A stretch of DNA of 64,000 nucleotides, from NCBI GenBank assembly GCA_963513935.1, contig OY740773.1:103649291-103713290 (forward strand), read 5' to 3'. Under the pieces are notes generated by a model. The model was not told the DNA's origin. It did no database searches and saw only the letters and a program-made list of their open reading frames with translations. This DNA is from Aphrophora alni. Lineage: Eukaryota > Arthropoda > Insecta > Hemiptera > Aphrophoridae. The position numbers and the translations under genes were made by a program. Shown piece after piece: positions 1-12,309 of this stretch (position 1 is its first letter; each line of letters opens with the position of its first letter).

Positions 1-1915
1 TTGTAAGCAATGTATCAAATAAACAGATGACTTCTGTGTTCTGATTAGGTTATAAACATTTGTTTTGTTTACTGTTTTAGTGAATACTTACGTTGTGCTG
101 TGTTTCGTAAATAAAAAATATAGAAAATCGTTATTGTGTGTAACTTATATTTGTTATAGAGAGAATTTAATTTAGAATAAAATAGTGAAAACAGAACTAA
201 AATCACAATTACGAATCAAAAGTTATTTATATTTTTCTAATAATGTACAAAATCAGCCATTTTAATTGCTAGTTTAGGGTCAAGCAAAGTTTCCGAAAAA
301 GGCTAGGCCAATGGATTAATATAAGCTATCAATCTCAAGAATGTTGAAGGTTCCAATCAATAAAAGTCTTCTATTTTTTCTTAGATCACAAGTATTTTCA
401 TGACACTACTAAAATGATTTGTATGTACGGGGAAAAACATAGTCATCCCAACACTGATCATGGACTGACCCATTTATTCTGCAATCTATGAAAGGGTCTA
501 TATAGAATCCTCATAAATTAAGTTGAACCACACAATGTTTTAATGGAGCCATTAGTCTGATTAAAATGACCAACAATAAAGTAATATTAAATAAAGGTCA
601 TTTAAAACTTACTTCACAATCATTTTCTAGGATATGTTTATGTCCTATAATATGATGTTGTTAATGTTTTTATAACCAAAGAAGGTTTGTTTTAAAATTT
701 ATTGCAACACGATAAAATGGTGAAAACAATTTTTGTAAATAAAAATTTCAAATGTGTTAAGTTAACATTAAATAAAAAAGAAAAAAGTTTTTGAATAGAT
801 TGATGTTAAAATGGGTCAACAATTTAATAATTTATCTAATAAACTGTACAAAAACATTGAATTATTTTTTCATACAATACTTGCATAAACAAAAATTATG
901 ATCTTATGGGTATGAGGAAACATGACCCATTAAACTCCTAGCGTACCAATAAATTAAAATAAATTAGCGCCACAATAGTCGATAGTGATATTTCTCTTCA
1001 CTATGGCCATTTTGGCTATTCAGCCATTAACAAGTTATACCGGACATTATGTGTTCTCGTGTTATAAATTAAAAAACACACGCACACGTAGTACATAACA
1101 CTGACAGAAACACTTAAAACTTGGTTTCATTTCATGTTTAGGTCTACTGTCTCGACTCGTATCTGAAGTTATGTCTGTGTTAAGCTGCCTTGTAAATGCT
1201 GCAATTGGCAAAACCATGGTTAACAAAAATCAATAAATTGATGAATTTTACAAAATATTGTGCTTTATTTAACTAGTAAGTACTACTTCGATCGATAGCA
1301 TAAACTTTATTTGCTTTCAGTTTTGTTTTTTTTCCCAAATCCTTTTTATGTATAAAATAATATTATGTTTTGGCACTTTTATAATTTGTAAACGTGCACC
1401 GGGTTGTCTGCTATTAAAAACATGAGGTAATCCTCGATTCAGATTACCATTTGGGGTAGCTACTGAATAATAATTCCACTTCCTTTTTCAAATTTGTATC
1501 AATACATTCTTGTTTTATAATTTCTTTAAATATAAATATATTTTACAAATGAAAGAGCACTATGGTTTGGCCCCCGGTCGCAGATGGTGTTTCTCAGGTT
1601 ACAACAAAAAAAAGAATGTGATAGGGCAGATATCATCTGTTATTCCAAATGTTATAGGTTATTGCTTTCTCTCTTATTGTATATTTCTGTTTGTTTTTTT
1701 TAATAAAAGATTATTTTAAAGTTTTTTTTTTTCAGTGCAAAATTAAGTTGTTGTGTTATATGTATACACTAAGAATTTTTGTAATATTACTTTAAATCAC
1801 ACTGAATTAATAGATGTTAAATTAAAATTATTTTTATCTATTTAAAAAGTTAGTGCAATCTTTTTGCACACTTTATACACAGATGGATGTTATATGCATG
1901 TACTATAGATTAGAT
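1..1915. other. AT-rich stretch with no recognisable gene
   Basis: No open frame shows family resemblance. The 69-codon frame near 1510-1719 has the low-complexity composition of random AT-rich DNA. No RNA gene or terminal inverted repeat was recognised. Confidence 0.6.
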
Positions 1916-1985
1916 TATTGGGGTATGAGGACTCAAGATCCTTGTACGTCGACCTACGCTCATTGTACACCTCAACGACCTATAC
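1916..1985 (+). repeat. Dispersed repeat E, short copy
   Basis: The stretch starting TTGGGGTATGAGGACTCAAG recurs almost base for base at 57,640 in intron 3 of the rhomboid gene, where the repeat runs on for about 200 bp. The shared part continues through ATCCTTGTAC and then diverges. It is a transposon-derived repeat of unknown class. Confidence 0.7.
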
Positions 1986-2854
1986 TACGTGTATGTGGGA
2001 AAGTAAAAACTATAAAAGATAATAAGTACAATTAATTATATAAAAAAAATCTTATTTCACTTCCCTGGTGCAGCTTATAAGAAGTTAGACAACTGATTAG
2101 GTTACCTAAATATTATAACAATTGTTTTCATAAATTGTTTCTTTTCTTGGTCCTAGAGTTTATAATTAATTGCCTACTAAATTAAAAAATATAGCCCAAC
2201 TGTTTAAAAGTAAGCTAAAAAATGGTTAATTTCTCGCTCTGAACTGAGTAGAAAACTTGTTCACGATTATAGAATAGTAACCCTTACCAAACTTTGTATA
2301 AATGGAGACTGACTGTGGTGTTATAATATTATCTGCAATTTTTGTTTCTTAAAGCATTATATAATTATTTTCTTATAAAATTGGTTAATTGTTTAAATCA
2401 CAGTCTCTCTGTATGTTGCATGGTGTGAATGTTGTATGGTTAATTAAGATAACGCCCACACATAACTGCCTTCTGTGTGCGTGTATGTTCTCCATAGAAT
2501 ATGTATTTTTATTTATAAATTTTGTTGTTATTGATCTCTTATTTTAATAGAATAAAGACACTTGAATTTGCATTTTGAAAGTAACAATATATTGTCATTG
2601 ATAATTTAAAGAAAATGGGTAAAATGTATTGAAAAAATAAGTATTTCCTAGTTTTCGGCATCAAAAAATTGTAACTTGGATGCTACTACACCGATTTAAA
2701 GTTTTTGTTTAATAAGTCAATGACCCTAAGGTTTTTTGCCTCAAAAATAGAAGTATATATATTATACATTAATTTTTTAAATATTTTAATTGTTTCCACG
2801 CTTGTCAGTGCTCATCCACACTGAAATAAGGTTCAGGGACTTGTGTTTCCTTAT

Positions 2855-3110
2855 TAGATTTGACTGCTCAGGCCTAGTTTTAGGCTTGAGTTCTTTTCTT
2901 AGGTTATTTAATGGTCCTAGGTAGGGTATTAGGCTATGTTGATGTTTTTATATTTTATGTTAGGCCTATAGTTTAACAATTGATAACAAGAGTTTATTTA
3001 TACTCACAAAATATCGTGTATTCATTTTCTATACACAAATGTTGCTAAATGTCCGATTTAACCATATTAACAATACTATCTTAATTAATTTTTGATTTAG
3101 AAGATTTTTC
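2855..3110 (+). repeat. Dispersed repeat C, copy 1
   Basis: Shares with 8165-8420 a series of blocks in the same order: GCCTAG..TTAG, TTCTTAGGTTAT, GATAAC, ACTCACAA..TTGTGTATT, and ATATACACAAATG followed by TAAATGTC. The copies are diverged, with small gaps. No coding content or terminal inverted repeat was seen, and the element class is unknown. Confidence 0.6.
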
Positions 3111-3496
3111 TAGACTTTTTTTTTGCTTTTAAGTACCAAGTGTATGTATACAGAGCGAGTATCACAAAAAATTTCTACCTCAGTTTTTTGACTAATTTTC
3201 ACGCATTTCATGGCTTCCGGAAACTGAAAAAGTGTTTTTCGACAAACCGATCTGTCAATACTGCCCATATGTAAGCAAGATGGTGGCCACAAAAATTAAG
3301 ATAGGAAAATGAAATTTGGAGTAAGGGACTATAATGTCCTCATATTGAAATTAAAAAAAAAAAAAAATTGTGGAAAAGTTTTAATATATACACATGTACA
3401 CATAGTTTATTAAGTCTATCCGACATTAAGTAGTGATATACACAATTATAAGATCGAGAAAACTCATATGACCACTATTTTCAACAAATTTATCTT

Positions 3497-3693
3497 TGTA
3501 AACACTAAGTCTCCCTACCACAAGTTAGGTCAAAAACACAAAACAAATAAACTTTAGTTTAGAACCCTCAGATGATGGTAACTTGATTACCTAAATAAAT
3601 GTACATCAGGGAACTGTAATAACCTTGGCTAATAAAAGTTTATTTGTCTTGTGTTATTGACCTAACTTGTGGTAGGGGACTTGTGTGTTTACA
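3497..3693. mobile_element. Short inverted-repeat element (MITE-like)
   Basis: The two ends are inverted copies about 60 bp long. The left arm (3497-3560) reads TGTAAACACTAAGTCTCCCT then ACCACAAGTTAGGTCAA. The right arm (about 3632-3693) is its reverse complement with a few mismatches. The arms fill more than half of this 197-bp element, so the transcript or single strand could form a hairpin. No coding capacity. The target duplication is not clear, so the superfamily is not assigned. Confidence 0.75.
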
Positions 3694-3724
3694 ATTGTTC
3701 ATCTATAATTTACTTACCTTATTA

Positions 3725-3850
3725 GGTTAAGACCAATATAATTTAACATTTTCTACAAGGTCCAAGAAAACATCTTTTGTTCATTACATTTAAAGGATCT
3801 GCTTGTATTACATTGTACGACTGGACTGGGTAAGAACCATGAAGACACAT
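3725..3850 (+). repeat. Dispersed repeat D, copy 1
   Basis: The blocks AATTTAACATTTTCTAC, AAGAAA, TTTTGTTCATTACA, AGGATCTG and TATTACATTG recur in the same order at 32,935-33,060. The copies are clearly related but diverged. Function and class are unknown. Confidence 0.65.
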
Positions 3851-5923
3851 ATCAACTAGTTTTTTTAAATTTTAATAATCCTATTTAAATTTTAATTACA
3901 AAGATAAGATTAAGCTGTGTCAACTTAAATACAAATCGAGAATATTAAAAAGAAATGACTGAATTAACACTAAACACTCAGCTATGAATTCTATAGGACA
4001 TTGTGTCTGCCTCATTAATAGTTCAGTATTTTACGCATAAAAGGAGGTAAAACTGTATAAAAATATCAATAGCTGTTGCTTTTTTCTTTTCAAATATACA
4101 TGTTATGACTAGAGATGTGCTTGGAATAGTTGCATGCTTGGAATGATTGTATAAAACAATTTCAATGGAACTATTTCAAATAAACACTCTTCTTCTTCTT
4201 AGATCTGTTGAAAGAATAGTTTAGTTGGAACGATTGTCCAGTAGTTGTAGTTACAATACATTAATACACATTGGTGTGTATTGTGAATTTTTTTTGAGCG
4301 TTTGTTAAATTCATTTAGTTTAATCTTAATTATTAATTTTAAGTAACCAATATAGTGATGAATAGAGTTCTTTTTGTGATGTCACAACATGTATAGAGGC
4401 TTTCCATCTCCCCATTTTGCTATCGAAAATAAAATGTTTTTCATTAAAAATAAAACGTTTTTAAAAATAAAATGTTCCCCCTCTCCTGAATAATTTTAAT
4501 TTATAATTAATCTACTAAAATTATAGCTTGATAAATTCGTAGAATATTATCGAAACAAAAATAATAAAGACAAATTCTAATCAATTCTTATTGAAATAGA
4601 AATAAATAATTTCCAATAAACAAGTGTGAATGTTTGCAGATAAATTTCATACTATACAACTAACCAATCATTAGGAATGTGATAAACATTCAACAGTTCT
4701 ACATGTGCATGTATTTGTGATTATAGTTTATTTCCTGAAGTTATTAAATTATTTGATAGTTACATTGTAAAGTGAAACAATTTAGGATGTTTCATTTCAC
4801 TCAACCAGATTAAAGCGTTGAAATGTTCAGAGGTTGGAACAGTTGCACATTGCAACAAAGCAGTATCATTTGTTTCTGCCCACCTCTAGTTACGACTAAT
4901 AGAATCATAATCCATTAGTGGTTCGATGGTTATGAGTGTGCACACTTTTAAAATGTTACAAAAATCCTGTTATTTAGATTTTTATAAAATAACTTGTTTA
5001 GAATTTTATCAAAAGATGTTTCTTGAGAAAGTTTTCAGAAATAAAACGTTGTACGATTTAATTAATTAAAGAGAAAATTTTTTAAAGTTGTTTTCAATTA
5101 TAGGTAGTCAAAATAGGTAAAAAAATGTAGTCCTAATCAAACATTTGTTAATAATTTTTGTTAATGAAAACTTGTATTTTTAGATAACGGATGACATTTT
5201 TTACCCATATTCCGGTTTATTATCCATTTTTCTCCACAGTTTATGGAGAAAGTGGCAAAAATTAATTTAAAATGAATCTTATTTATAACACTTTTTAAAT
5301 AAGTGTTTTCTAATACGGCAGATGAAATCAGTTTCTCATAAAATGTGATACTAACTTGTTATTATATAAAAGAGAAAAAAAACACCAATTTTTTGCAACA
5401 GTTTAAAGTTTTTGTACCTATATATGTACACTTGTAATCTCCCAGTATTTTCCAACATGTAATGTCAGAAGTCTGTGGCAAGCGGAAGTAAGTTACAGGC
5501 AAGAAAACTGCAATTGATGTGGCTGAATGATGTAGATTAGCGATCTACGAGAAGGGAATCTGTATATGGAGGAGTTACACTGAGGATAGACGGGATGTTC
5601 AAGAGGGAAAGTTAAGGTGTAATCTCCCAGCCACAAACAGATTACAGTTACAACATAATCTATTGTAATAAAAACTAGCTCGTGATATTTTTTCCATACC
5701 GTCTATCCTAAAATAACCGTCTACTATGTTGTAAGCTTTGAACTATGCATAATATTATTAATTTATAAAGTTAATATAATGAACATAAGATGTAATCTGT
5801 ATTTACTCAATGCTTGAATACAATGTACAGTTCCCTACTAACTCAAACTAATTAGGAACATGACCTGTTCGGATTATTTAAAAACATTGCACGAGCATAG
5901 GACATTTTATTGAAATAGTTACA
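3851..5923. other. AT-rich intergenic stretch; one direct-repeat pair
   Basis: No gene was recognised. GTAATCTCCCAG occurs twice in direct orientation (5434-5445 and 5619-5630), flanking a less AT-rich 170-bp segment with a GGATAGACGG / CCGTCTATCC inverted pair across its right edge. This may be a decayed mobile element. Confidence 0.4.
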
Positions 5924-5967
5924 ATGTTCAGGAAGCTGCCTACATTAGACACAATGGTAAATTACAG
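5924..5967 (+). CDS. Possible first or internal coding exon (weak)
   Basis: An ATG at 5924 opens 14 codons plus two bases and runs straight into a perfect donor, CAG|GTAAGT, at 5968. The encoded start is MFRKLPTLDTMVNY. Alternatively, an acceptor AG at 5930-5931 would make 5932-5967 a 36-base internal exon in another frame (EAAYIRHNGKLQ). No partner exon was found downstream and the peptide is not recognised, so this is only a splice-signal-supported candidate. Confidence 0.2.
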
Positions 5968-6784
5968 GTAAGTAGGGTGTCCATTAACCAATCACATTCT
6001 TCGAAAAAATTTGAGAAGGAAAAAACAATATTTGCAGTTCAGTTTGAAAGGTTTGAGTGAATTTACATCATAAATTTTGATATTATAATTAAAGTCATTC
6101 CAAAAGTTTAAACGGGTTAAAAAATATTTACAGTCACTCGTAACTTGTTTTAAAATTGATTAAAAGTGTTGGAAGAATAACATTTGTAAGACACTCTGCC
6201 ACTCAAAATATGATAGGTATATATCAACTATCACTAATCAGTTCAAACATTCGATTAAAAACTAGTTTTTTGCATAAACATTATATATATTATATATATA
6301 TTTATCAACGTGGGTTTATAGTACCGCAGATTCTTTTTATTTCCCTATATGTATTCAAGTGAGTTATTCTGTATGAGAGTGTTTGTACTCCTAGATTTTC
6401 GTTCATATAAACACAGTTACTGTATTTATGTTTTGTCATAGCTTATTTTAAAAACTATTGTTTTTTTAAGTTTGATAATCTAAAGAAATCGGTTATCCCA
6501 ACTACACTAAAATTCCAATTAGTTCAGATAATTGATAAGAGTGTATTTATTTTGTTATTAGGAATATTTTTAAATATATTTGTTGAATTAGTAAACATGT
6601 TTTCAGCATTTGTTTGTAAAAGGCAACATATATTTTTTAAATTGGTATTCATTTAATCACATCCCACTCGTCATTTATTGTTACCAAACACTTATGCATC
6701 CATTATACTAAAAATTTCAATGTTTTTATGACTTACAGTTACTCGATTTTTTAATTTTTCCTAAGGATTTTAAAATTATACTAT

Positions 6785-7012
6785 TTTTACCTTGTGGGCG
6801 TCAAATGTAAGTTTATCTTGTTGTGTAGCAACATATATGTAGAAATATGCTACATATCCAATCAAACATAATACAAAACGCACACAATACATTCACAGAC
6901 AGATATTAACATTAAACAGTTAGCTACATTATACTGTACGAGTCAGGTTTTATTAAAAATGATGAATATCTGAGGAGTGGCTTGGTGGACATTTGACGCC
7001 CACAAGGTAAAA
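6785..7012. mobile_element. 228-bp MITE with perfect 24-bp terminal inverted repeats
   Basis: The left end (6785-6808) starts TTTTACCTTGTGGGCGTCAA. The right end (6989-7012) is its exact reverse complement. The interior is AT-rich and non-coding. Perfect ends imply a fairly recent non-autonomous DNA transposon. Candidate target duplications in the AT-rich flanks are ambiguous, so no superfamily is given. Confidence 0.85.
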
Positions 7013-8164
7013 TTAATTACTGGAAGTCGGAAGGCAACCAAGGAATTAATGATTTTTAATTTTTAATGAAAAGATGTTTGTACTTGATTTTAATACATTT
7101 AAAAATGGATAAAACTGAATTTTTGATACAGAATATTGTATCCCCCCCCCCTATTTTACATTGCCTAAATTTTGGTTTGGATAATCTAAAATTTAGAATT
7201 AACATGTTCTGGAATAATATGATTTATTGTACTTCATTTTATTGTAACCTATTTCTTCAAATTTAAAACGGAAATATGTTTTTGCAAGACAACAAAAAGT
7301 AATAAAAATGTAACCAAACACAAGACTTCACAATTACCATCACTTCTGAACAATCACTCCCTCCCCTCCCTAACACTGCCACTACAATTTTACACTAATT
7401 TCAACTATCAAATGATTTTGACCTTACTTCAACAATTCCCTAGTCACAGACGTTCTGTACGATACATGTGAATTTGTAAACCATCTTTCATTCATTCTCT
7501 CGAAAACAAAACTTTGAAACATATTCCACAAACAATAAGTTTTAGTTTTAACTATCCTATAAAAGTAATTTGATTAATCAAAACCATCCCATTCATCCAT
7601 GTTCTATTTAAAATTATAAAATGTTTTTTTTTTTTTAGTATAATTTTATTTTCACAAGGCTAAATAAAATACAAAATAACAATTTAAAATTATTCCTTTA
7701 TATCCAACTAAATTTAAATAATGAAAATAATAATAATCTACCTTGTGAAAGTTTAAGGCCTCTTAGGCAATGTCTGTTTTAAGGTCACCATCAAATTATT
7801 GCTTAAATTTAGTGAAAAAAAAGTGACAGTAAAATAGATAAGTTATAAATAATCAATAAATTTTCCCAATGTGTAAACAGCCACTATTTCTTGGTTGGCC
7901 TACATACATAACACATACATGTATATGCAGATATACACATCCATATACAATTCAAATTTACTATTTACAAGCATACAATCATGCAACTACAAATTATAAT
8001 CTCTCATGAAACAATAATTTTGGAGAGATGCGACCAAAGAGGGGGGCACAAGGTTGCTCACTCCAATAAAGAGTTAGGCCACTTTTTCTTCGCCCACACT
8101 CTTTTAACAGTCAGTTGTTTGCCATTTCCCGAGCAGTGCAGTTCTAGATCTGGTGGGTTTTTTT
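7013..8164. other. Intergenic stretch; a GC-richer patch near 8,020-8,160
   Basis: No gene was recognised. The patch from about 8,020 to 8,160 is less AT-rich than its surroundings and open in one frame for 77 codons, but the peptide is not recognised. It is probably transposon-derived. Confidence 0.4.
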
Positions 8165-8420
8165 TGGTATACTCCTGCCTAGCTTTAGTGCTGAATTACT
8201 TTCTTAAGTTATAGTTTTCGTTTTCAACATGGCTCTAGGCAACAAGGATATGTTAGTGTGTTTCACTTTTTTTGTAAACTCTCGATTTATTACTTGATAA
8301 CGGGGAATTGATTTATACCCTCACAATTTTGTGTATTAGTTTTTATATACACAAATGATGGTAAATGTCAGTCAGGATTAAACTATATTAATAAAGAAAT
8401 TTATATTAGATTTTACAAAC
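8165..8420 (+). repeat. Dispersed repeat C, copy 2
   Basis: Same block order as 2855-3110, including CCCTCACAATTTTGTGTATT and ATATACACAAATG. Same orientation as copy 1. Confidence 0.6.
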
Positions 8421-10453
8421 AAATACACTGAAAACCTATTACAGTACAGCATTTCTTTCTTCAATCTCATACGGAAACAACTTATAATTTACTGTTTTAC
8501 CAAACGATATGACCTGCAAAATTCATTCACTGAAAAATATGAGGACTGTTTGTAAACACCATGTGAATGCTAATAAAATGTTTTCTGTTGTGTAACTATG
8601 TTCATGTAATGATCTCAGATAATCCAAACATTTGTTAATCTGAAAAGATCCTGATCGCCAATTAGTTTAAATTAAAACAGGTTTCTACCGTACTATTTGA
8701 GCTATGATGTATTTCAAATAAGGAATAAACACAAAATTCATTAAATACAGTATATAAACTTATGAATTCATAATGAGATTTAGGCAACTTAAAGCCTACT
8801 AGTCCAGTTTATTAGGGAAAAAGTTCAGAAGAAAATAGCAAAAGTTAGTTTTTTTAGCTTAAAACAACTTTTATTCTCGGGGTCCTTTTAATCTTGATTC
8901 ATAAATTTGTTTCACTCACTCCATACAATCTAATTATTAAAGATTCTATACAGTTATATTATCAATATTTTCATTATTATATTTAAATTTATTATTAATT
9001 GTTAATACCTTTTGTGTAGTCAATTTTTTATTTTTTTATTAACACTTTAGCTACATGTTTCGCTGCACATAGGCAGCATCTTCAGGCTAGTTAATTATGA
9101 ATCAAATATCACATATTACTCATCACACAACATTAAAACACATATAAAAACATATCTTGAACATTTATTGTTCTCTTTATAACTTTTGTAATAAATATTA
9201 ATAATATCCTTCATGTATGGTATTGACTGGAAGAATGATTTAAAAAGAATTGTTTGATACATAACAATTCTGTACTTTGGACGTAGGAAATCTTGTAGAT
9301 TTATTTGAATTTGGTTCTTCATTTAATATGTCATAAATGCAATTAAATATGGAAGTGAAATTTAACTATTCACTTAATAAATTGTCTGGGTTATTTTTGT
9401 GATATTTGTAAATTTTGTATTCTCCTACTAAATCTCCATTGTGTCCTTTATTTAGTCTATGTAATGTTTTCCTGAATGCTGCTTAGCTATTAAATGGTTC
9501 TGCAAATAAGGAATTTGTTACCTTTGGGTATTTGTTTTTCAGTAAAGAATAATTACTGAGCAGCAAAAACCCAAAGATAACTCTTTCTTCATTTTCAAAA
9601 CAATTAATAGATAAGAAGCATTCAGGACAAGATGCCGATAGTACATAGACTAAATAAAGAACACACAACGGAGATGTAATAGAATACAAAATTTACAGGC
9701 ATCACAAAAATACACAGGACAATGTATTAACCATTACAACTCTCATATCAGCTATCAATCGACATCTTAGTTTACCGCTCCGATCGCATGTCGGCCAACG
9801 GCCAACAATGAACAATTCGATATTTTACAATATTTGATTATATTAAAATTAATTGTTCTATACACATTGTTCTTTTATTGTGTAACTATAGTAACTAAAC
9901 TAAAATTAGGAAAAAAAAAAATACATTGTTGTTATTAACCATTAACAACCATTAAAAGTTTTAACTTATTTTTGAATTTAAAACTTATAATTTTACTAAA
10001 AAATTAGTAAAATAAATTCTAATTTATTAAAGACATTTAAACCCTTGAAAACAGTCAAATTGACGGCAGTTCTAAAACGGTTTAATAAAGTTTACAGTAA
10101 ACTTTTAAAATTGACGTGTAAATAACGATTTTGGATTTTACATTATTCGTACATATTTCGTTGTCATACACTAACTTAAGTGGGATTATCTCTATGATAT
10201 TCAAAACAAAATGTTTGGGAATTGGAGGCTTAGTGATTTAAGTATCGAAAATAGTTGAAAACACACACAATTTGTCATACAAATACTTCATAGTTGAAAA
10301 CCAACATAACTTATCACATTTAAAAACAAAGGACGTAAGACAATTTTATCCTTATTTTACAAAAAGTTACACAATATTAAAACATTTTAATGAAACATAC
10401 TAAATTTGTATAACTATTTAAAAAGTAATGTGGTGTCTACTTATGACTTACGT
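8421..10453. other. AT-rich intergenic stretch
   Basis: No gene was recognised. Around 9058-9090 a stem-like GTTTCGCTGC / GCAGCATCTTCAGG pattern resembles the junk tails of some insect retroelements, but this is not enough to classify it. Minus-strand frames at 9116-9689 show no family resemblance. Confidence 0.45.
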
Positions 10454-10516
10454 CTACGAAGTTAAGGAGAACAATTCATTTATTTCCTCCAGATGATGAT
10501 AGAATGGAGTGTCAGT
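10454..10516 (-). CDS. Possible terminal coding exon, minus strand (weak)
   Basis: On the minus strand an acceptor (TTTTTGTTTCAG, ending at 10,517) precedes 20 codons and a TAG stop at 10,454-10,456. The peptide is TDTPFYHHLEEINELFSLTS. The other two frames are closed. The compact acidic/hydrophobic peptide looks protein-like. It joins in phase with the candidate exon at 10,704-10,745. The family is not recognised and no further upstream exons were found, so a chance open stretch cannot be excluded. Confidence 0.28.
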   Translation of the reverse strand, partial: TDTPFYHHLEEINELFSLTS

Positions 10517-10703
10517 CTGAAACAAAAAGTAAAACATACTTGATATGAAAATATGAACCTGACAATCAACTTTATAGTTGTCACAGATCATGTTTATGGT
10601 ATCTATGTAATGCAATCAGTTAAACTTCATGTTAATCCAATTTGACTTTATATATTTATTTACAATGGTTTCATAATTTTTTTCCGGTTCATGATAGACT
10701 TAC

Positions 10704-10745
10704 AGTATCAAGACGTTCTATAGCACAAAAAGTCAGAATATAGGT
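10704..10745 (-). CDS. Possible 42-base internal exon, minus strand (weak)
   Basis: On the minus strand, 14 codons (TYILTFCAIERLDT) lie between a TATGTAG acceptor and a near-consensus donor ACT|GTAAGT. The exon is phase 0 at both ends and would splice directly to the candidate terminal exon at 10,454-10,516 across a 187-base intron. The acceptor tract is mediocre. Function is unknown. Confidence 0.22.
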
Positions 10746-11026
10746 CTACATAACAGCTACAAAGATGATATTTTAAGCCATATGAAAGAAGTAATCCCCA
10801 AACTACAAATAAAACACAAACTCAATAAATGTTAAAAAGTTTAATAAACCCTTATTACATTTTGGTAACGTAGCTACCATCCTGAAAGGGATATAAACCA
10901 ATACTAAACTAAATGTGACACTGAGAGGACTTATAATGGCTCAAGCGTACGTAGCACTCTATATTAATCAGAAAAATTCCCCCCTACCAGAAAGTGCCGC
11001 TCAATCCAACCACTTTAACATAACTT

Positions 11027-11085
<59 letters not shown>

Positions 11086-11094
11086 TACATTTTT
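10746..11094. repeat. AT-rich DNA with a (TA)n-(GA)n microsatellite
   Basis: A (TA)n run at about 11,033-11,069 passes directly into (GA)n to about 11,085. Nothing else was recognised. Confidence 0.8.
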
Positions 11095-11285
11095 GTTGTT
11101 GTTTAAAGACAAAATACCTCTTGGTAAAACCATACCATAAAAACGAAGAAAAGAACATATATAAGTACCCCCCCTCAAATACTCTAATAGCATCAGGGTC
11201 AGAAAAAACTAGACTAGATGAAAGAAGGTTTCTATGGGATTACCAAGCCCCTATGCCCTAAAATGAGCCGTTGAAGATAAACATT
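11095..11285 (+). repeat. Dispersed repeat B, copy 1
   Basis: Starts with GTTGTTGTTTAAAGACAAAA and ACCTCTTGG. It then carries CTCAAATACTCTAATAGCAT, CAGGGTCAGAA, GATGAAAGA, and GGGATTACCAAGCC near its end. These blocks recur in order in the other B copies. Non-coding. Confidence 0.75.
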
Positions 11286-11411
11286 TTGTTATGTATTAGT
11301 ATTTATTATTTAAATATACTATACTTAATTTATTAGTTATTCTCAGATGTAAACTATTCATCATTATTGTATGTATTTGTAATTTCAATTTAATATATAT
11401 ATATATATATA

Positions 11412-11739
11412 TTGTTGGTCCGTCAAGTGATCCAAATTGTGGTGTTTGAACATAACCATGGTTTCGGATGTCAAGTGCATCCATCTTCACGTGGAAACAT
11501 TACTCGTGAGAGGTTGTCAAAACATTAAATAATTATTAAAAACATATCACAACACAAACATGAAAACACATTTTGTAGTCCGTTATTAGTGTTTGAGGTA
11601 CAGTCCTAGTACCAGTACCAAACATGAATAATGGGCTACAAAATGTGTTTATGATTTTAACAATTATTTAATGTTTTCGACCACTCGTGAGCGACGATTT
11701 CACTTGAAAATTAATCCACTTGATGGACCGGACCAACAA
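11412..11739. mobile_element. Foldback element, about 330 bp
   Basis: The ends TTGTTGGTCCGTCAAGTG and CTTGATGGACCGGACCAACAA are inverted copies. The arms continue inward through ACTCGTGAG, AAAACATTAAATAATT and AACACATTTTGTAG to a centre near 11,606. The left arm has an extra segment of about 50 bases (near 11,430-11,485) missing from the right arm. Non-coding and MITE-like. It abuts a (TA)n tract on its left. Confidence 0.75.
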
Positions 11740-12309
11740 CAGGCATTTATTAACCTATTGATTAAAATCAGTGATTTTGAGACCTTTCCACAATGATTTT
11801 TTCATGTTAAATTTATACTTAATTTAGTAATTTGTAAGATTTGTATGTGAACAAAAGTTGTACAAAAATGGTTGGAATAAATAAATAAATTGAGACCTCC
11901 ATGATTTGTCAGAACCTTTAATTTAATTTAACAATCATAAAGGACGAAATGTCAAGACAAATAATAAGTTGTATGATTATTTAGACGAAATAAGTTTAAT
12001 CGTATGTTTTAAGATTGCCTAGACAAAGCAAGTTAAATTTATTGGTTGCAAGTTGCATCTTTACAACAATCAAACAGCTGGTAAAGACACTTGTATTTTG
12101 TGCTTAATTACTCTAACATGTGTTAAGTATGATAATTCAGTTATCTATTAGGTTATGGCTTGCACAAAATAGTTGCATTCATTTTAGAAACAGCTTAAAC
12201 GAAGTAACAATATTACATAGTATGGTAGTACATTAGAACTTTGTTAATGCAAACCTTGCTAAACCAAAATTTTGAATAATCTGAACTAAAATTTACTCCT
12301 CCCCCCCCC
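11740..12309. other. AT-rich stretch, nothing recognised
   Basis: No gene, RNA or repeat structure was recognised. Confidence 0.5.

Noticed and set aside
9058..9090. TTTCGCTGCACATAGGCAGCATCTTCAGG and the similar 20.4-kb stem as Penelope-like element tails
   Set aside because: The pattern is suggestive, but no reverse transcriptase or endonuclease coding was found beside either, so no feature is claimed.
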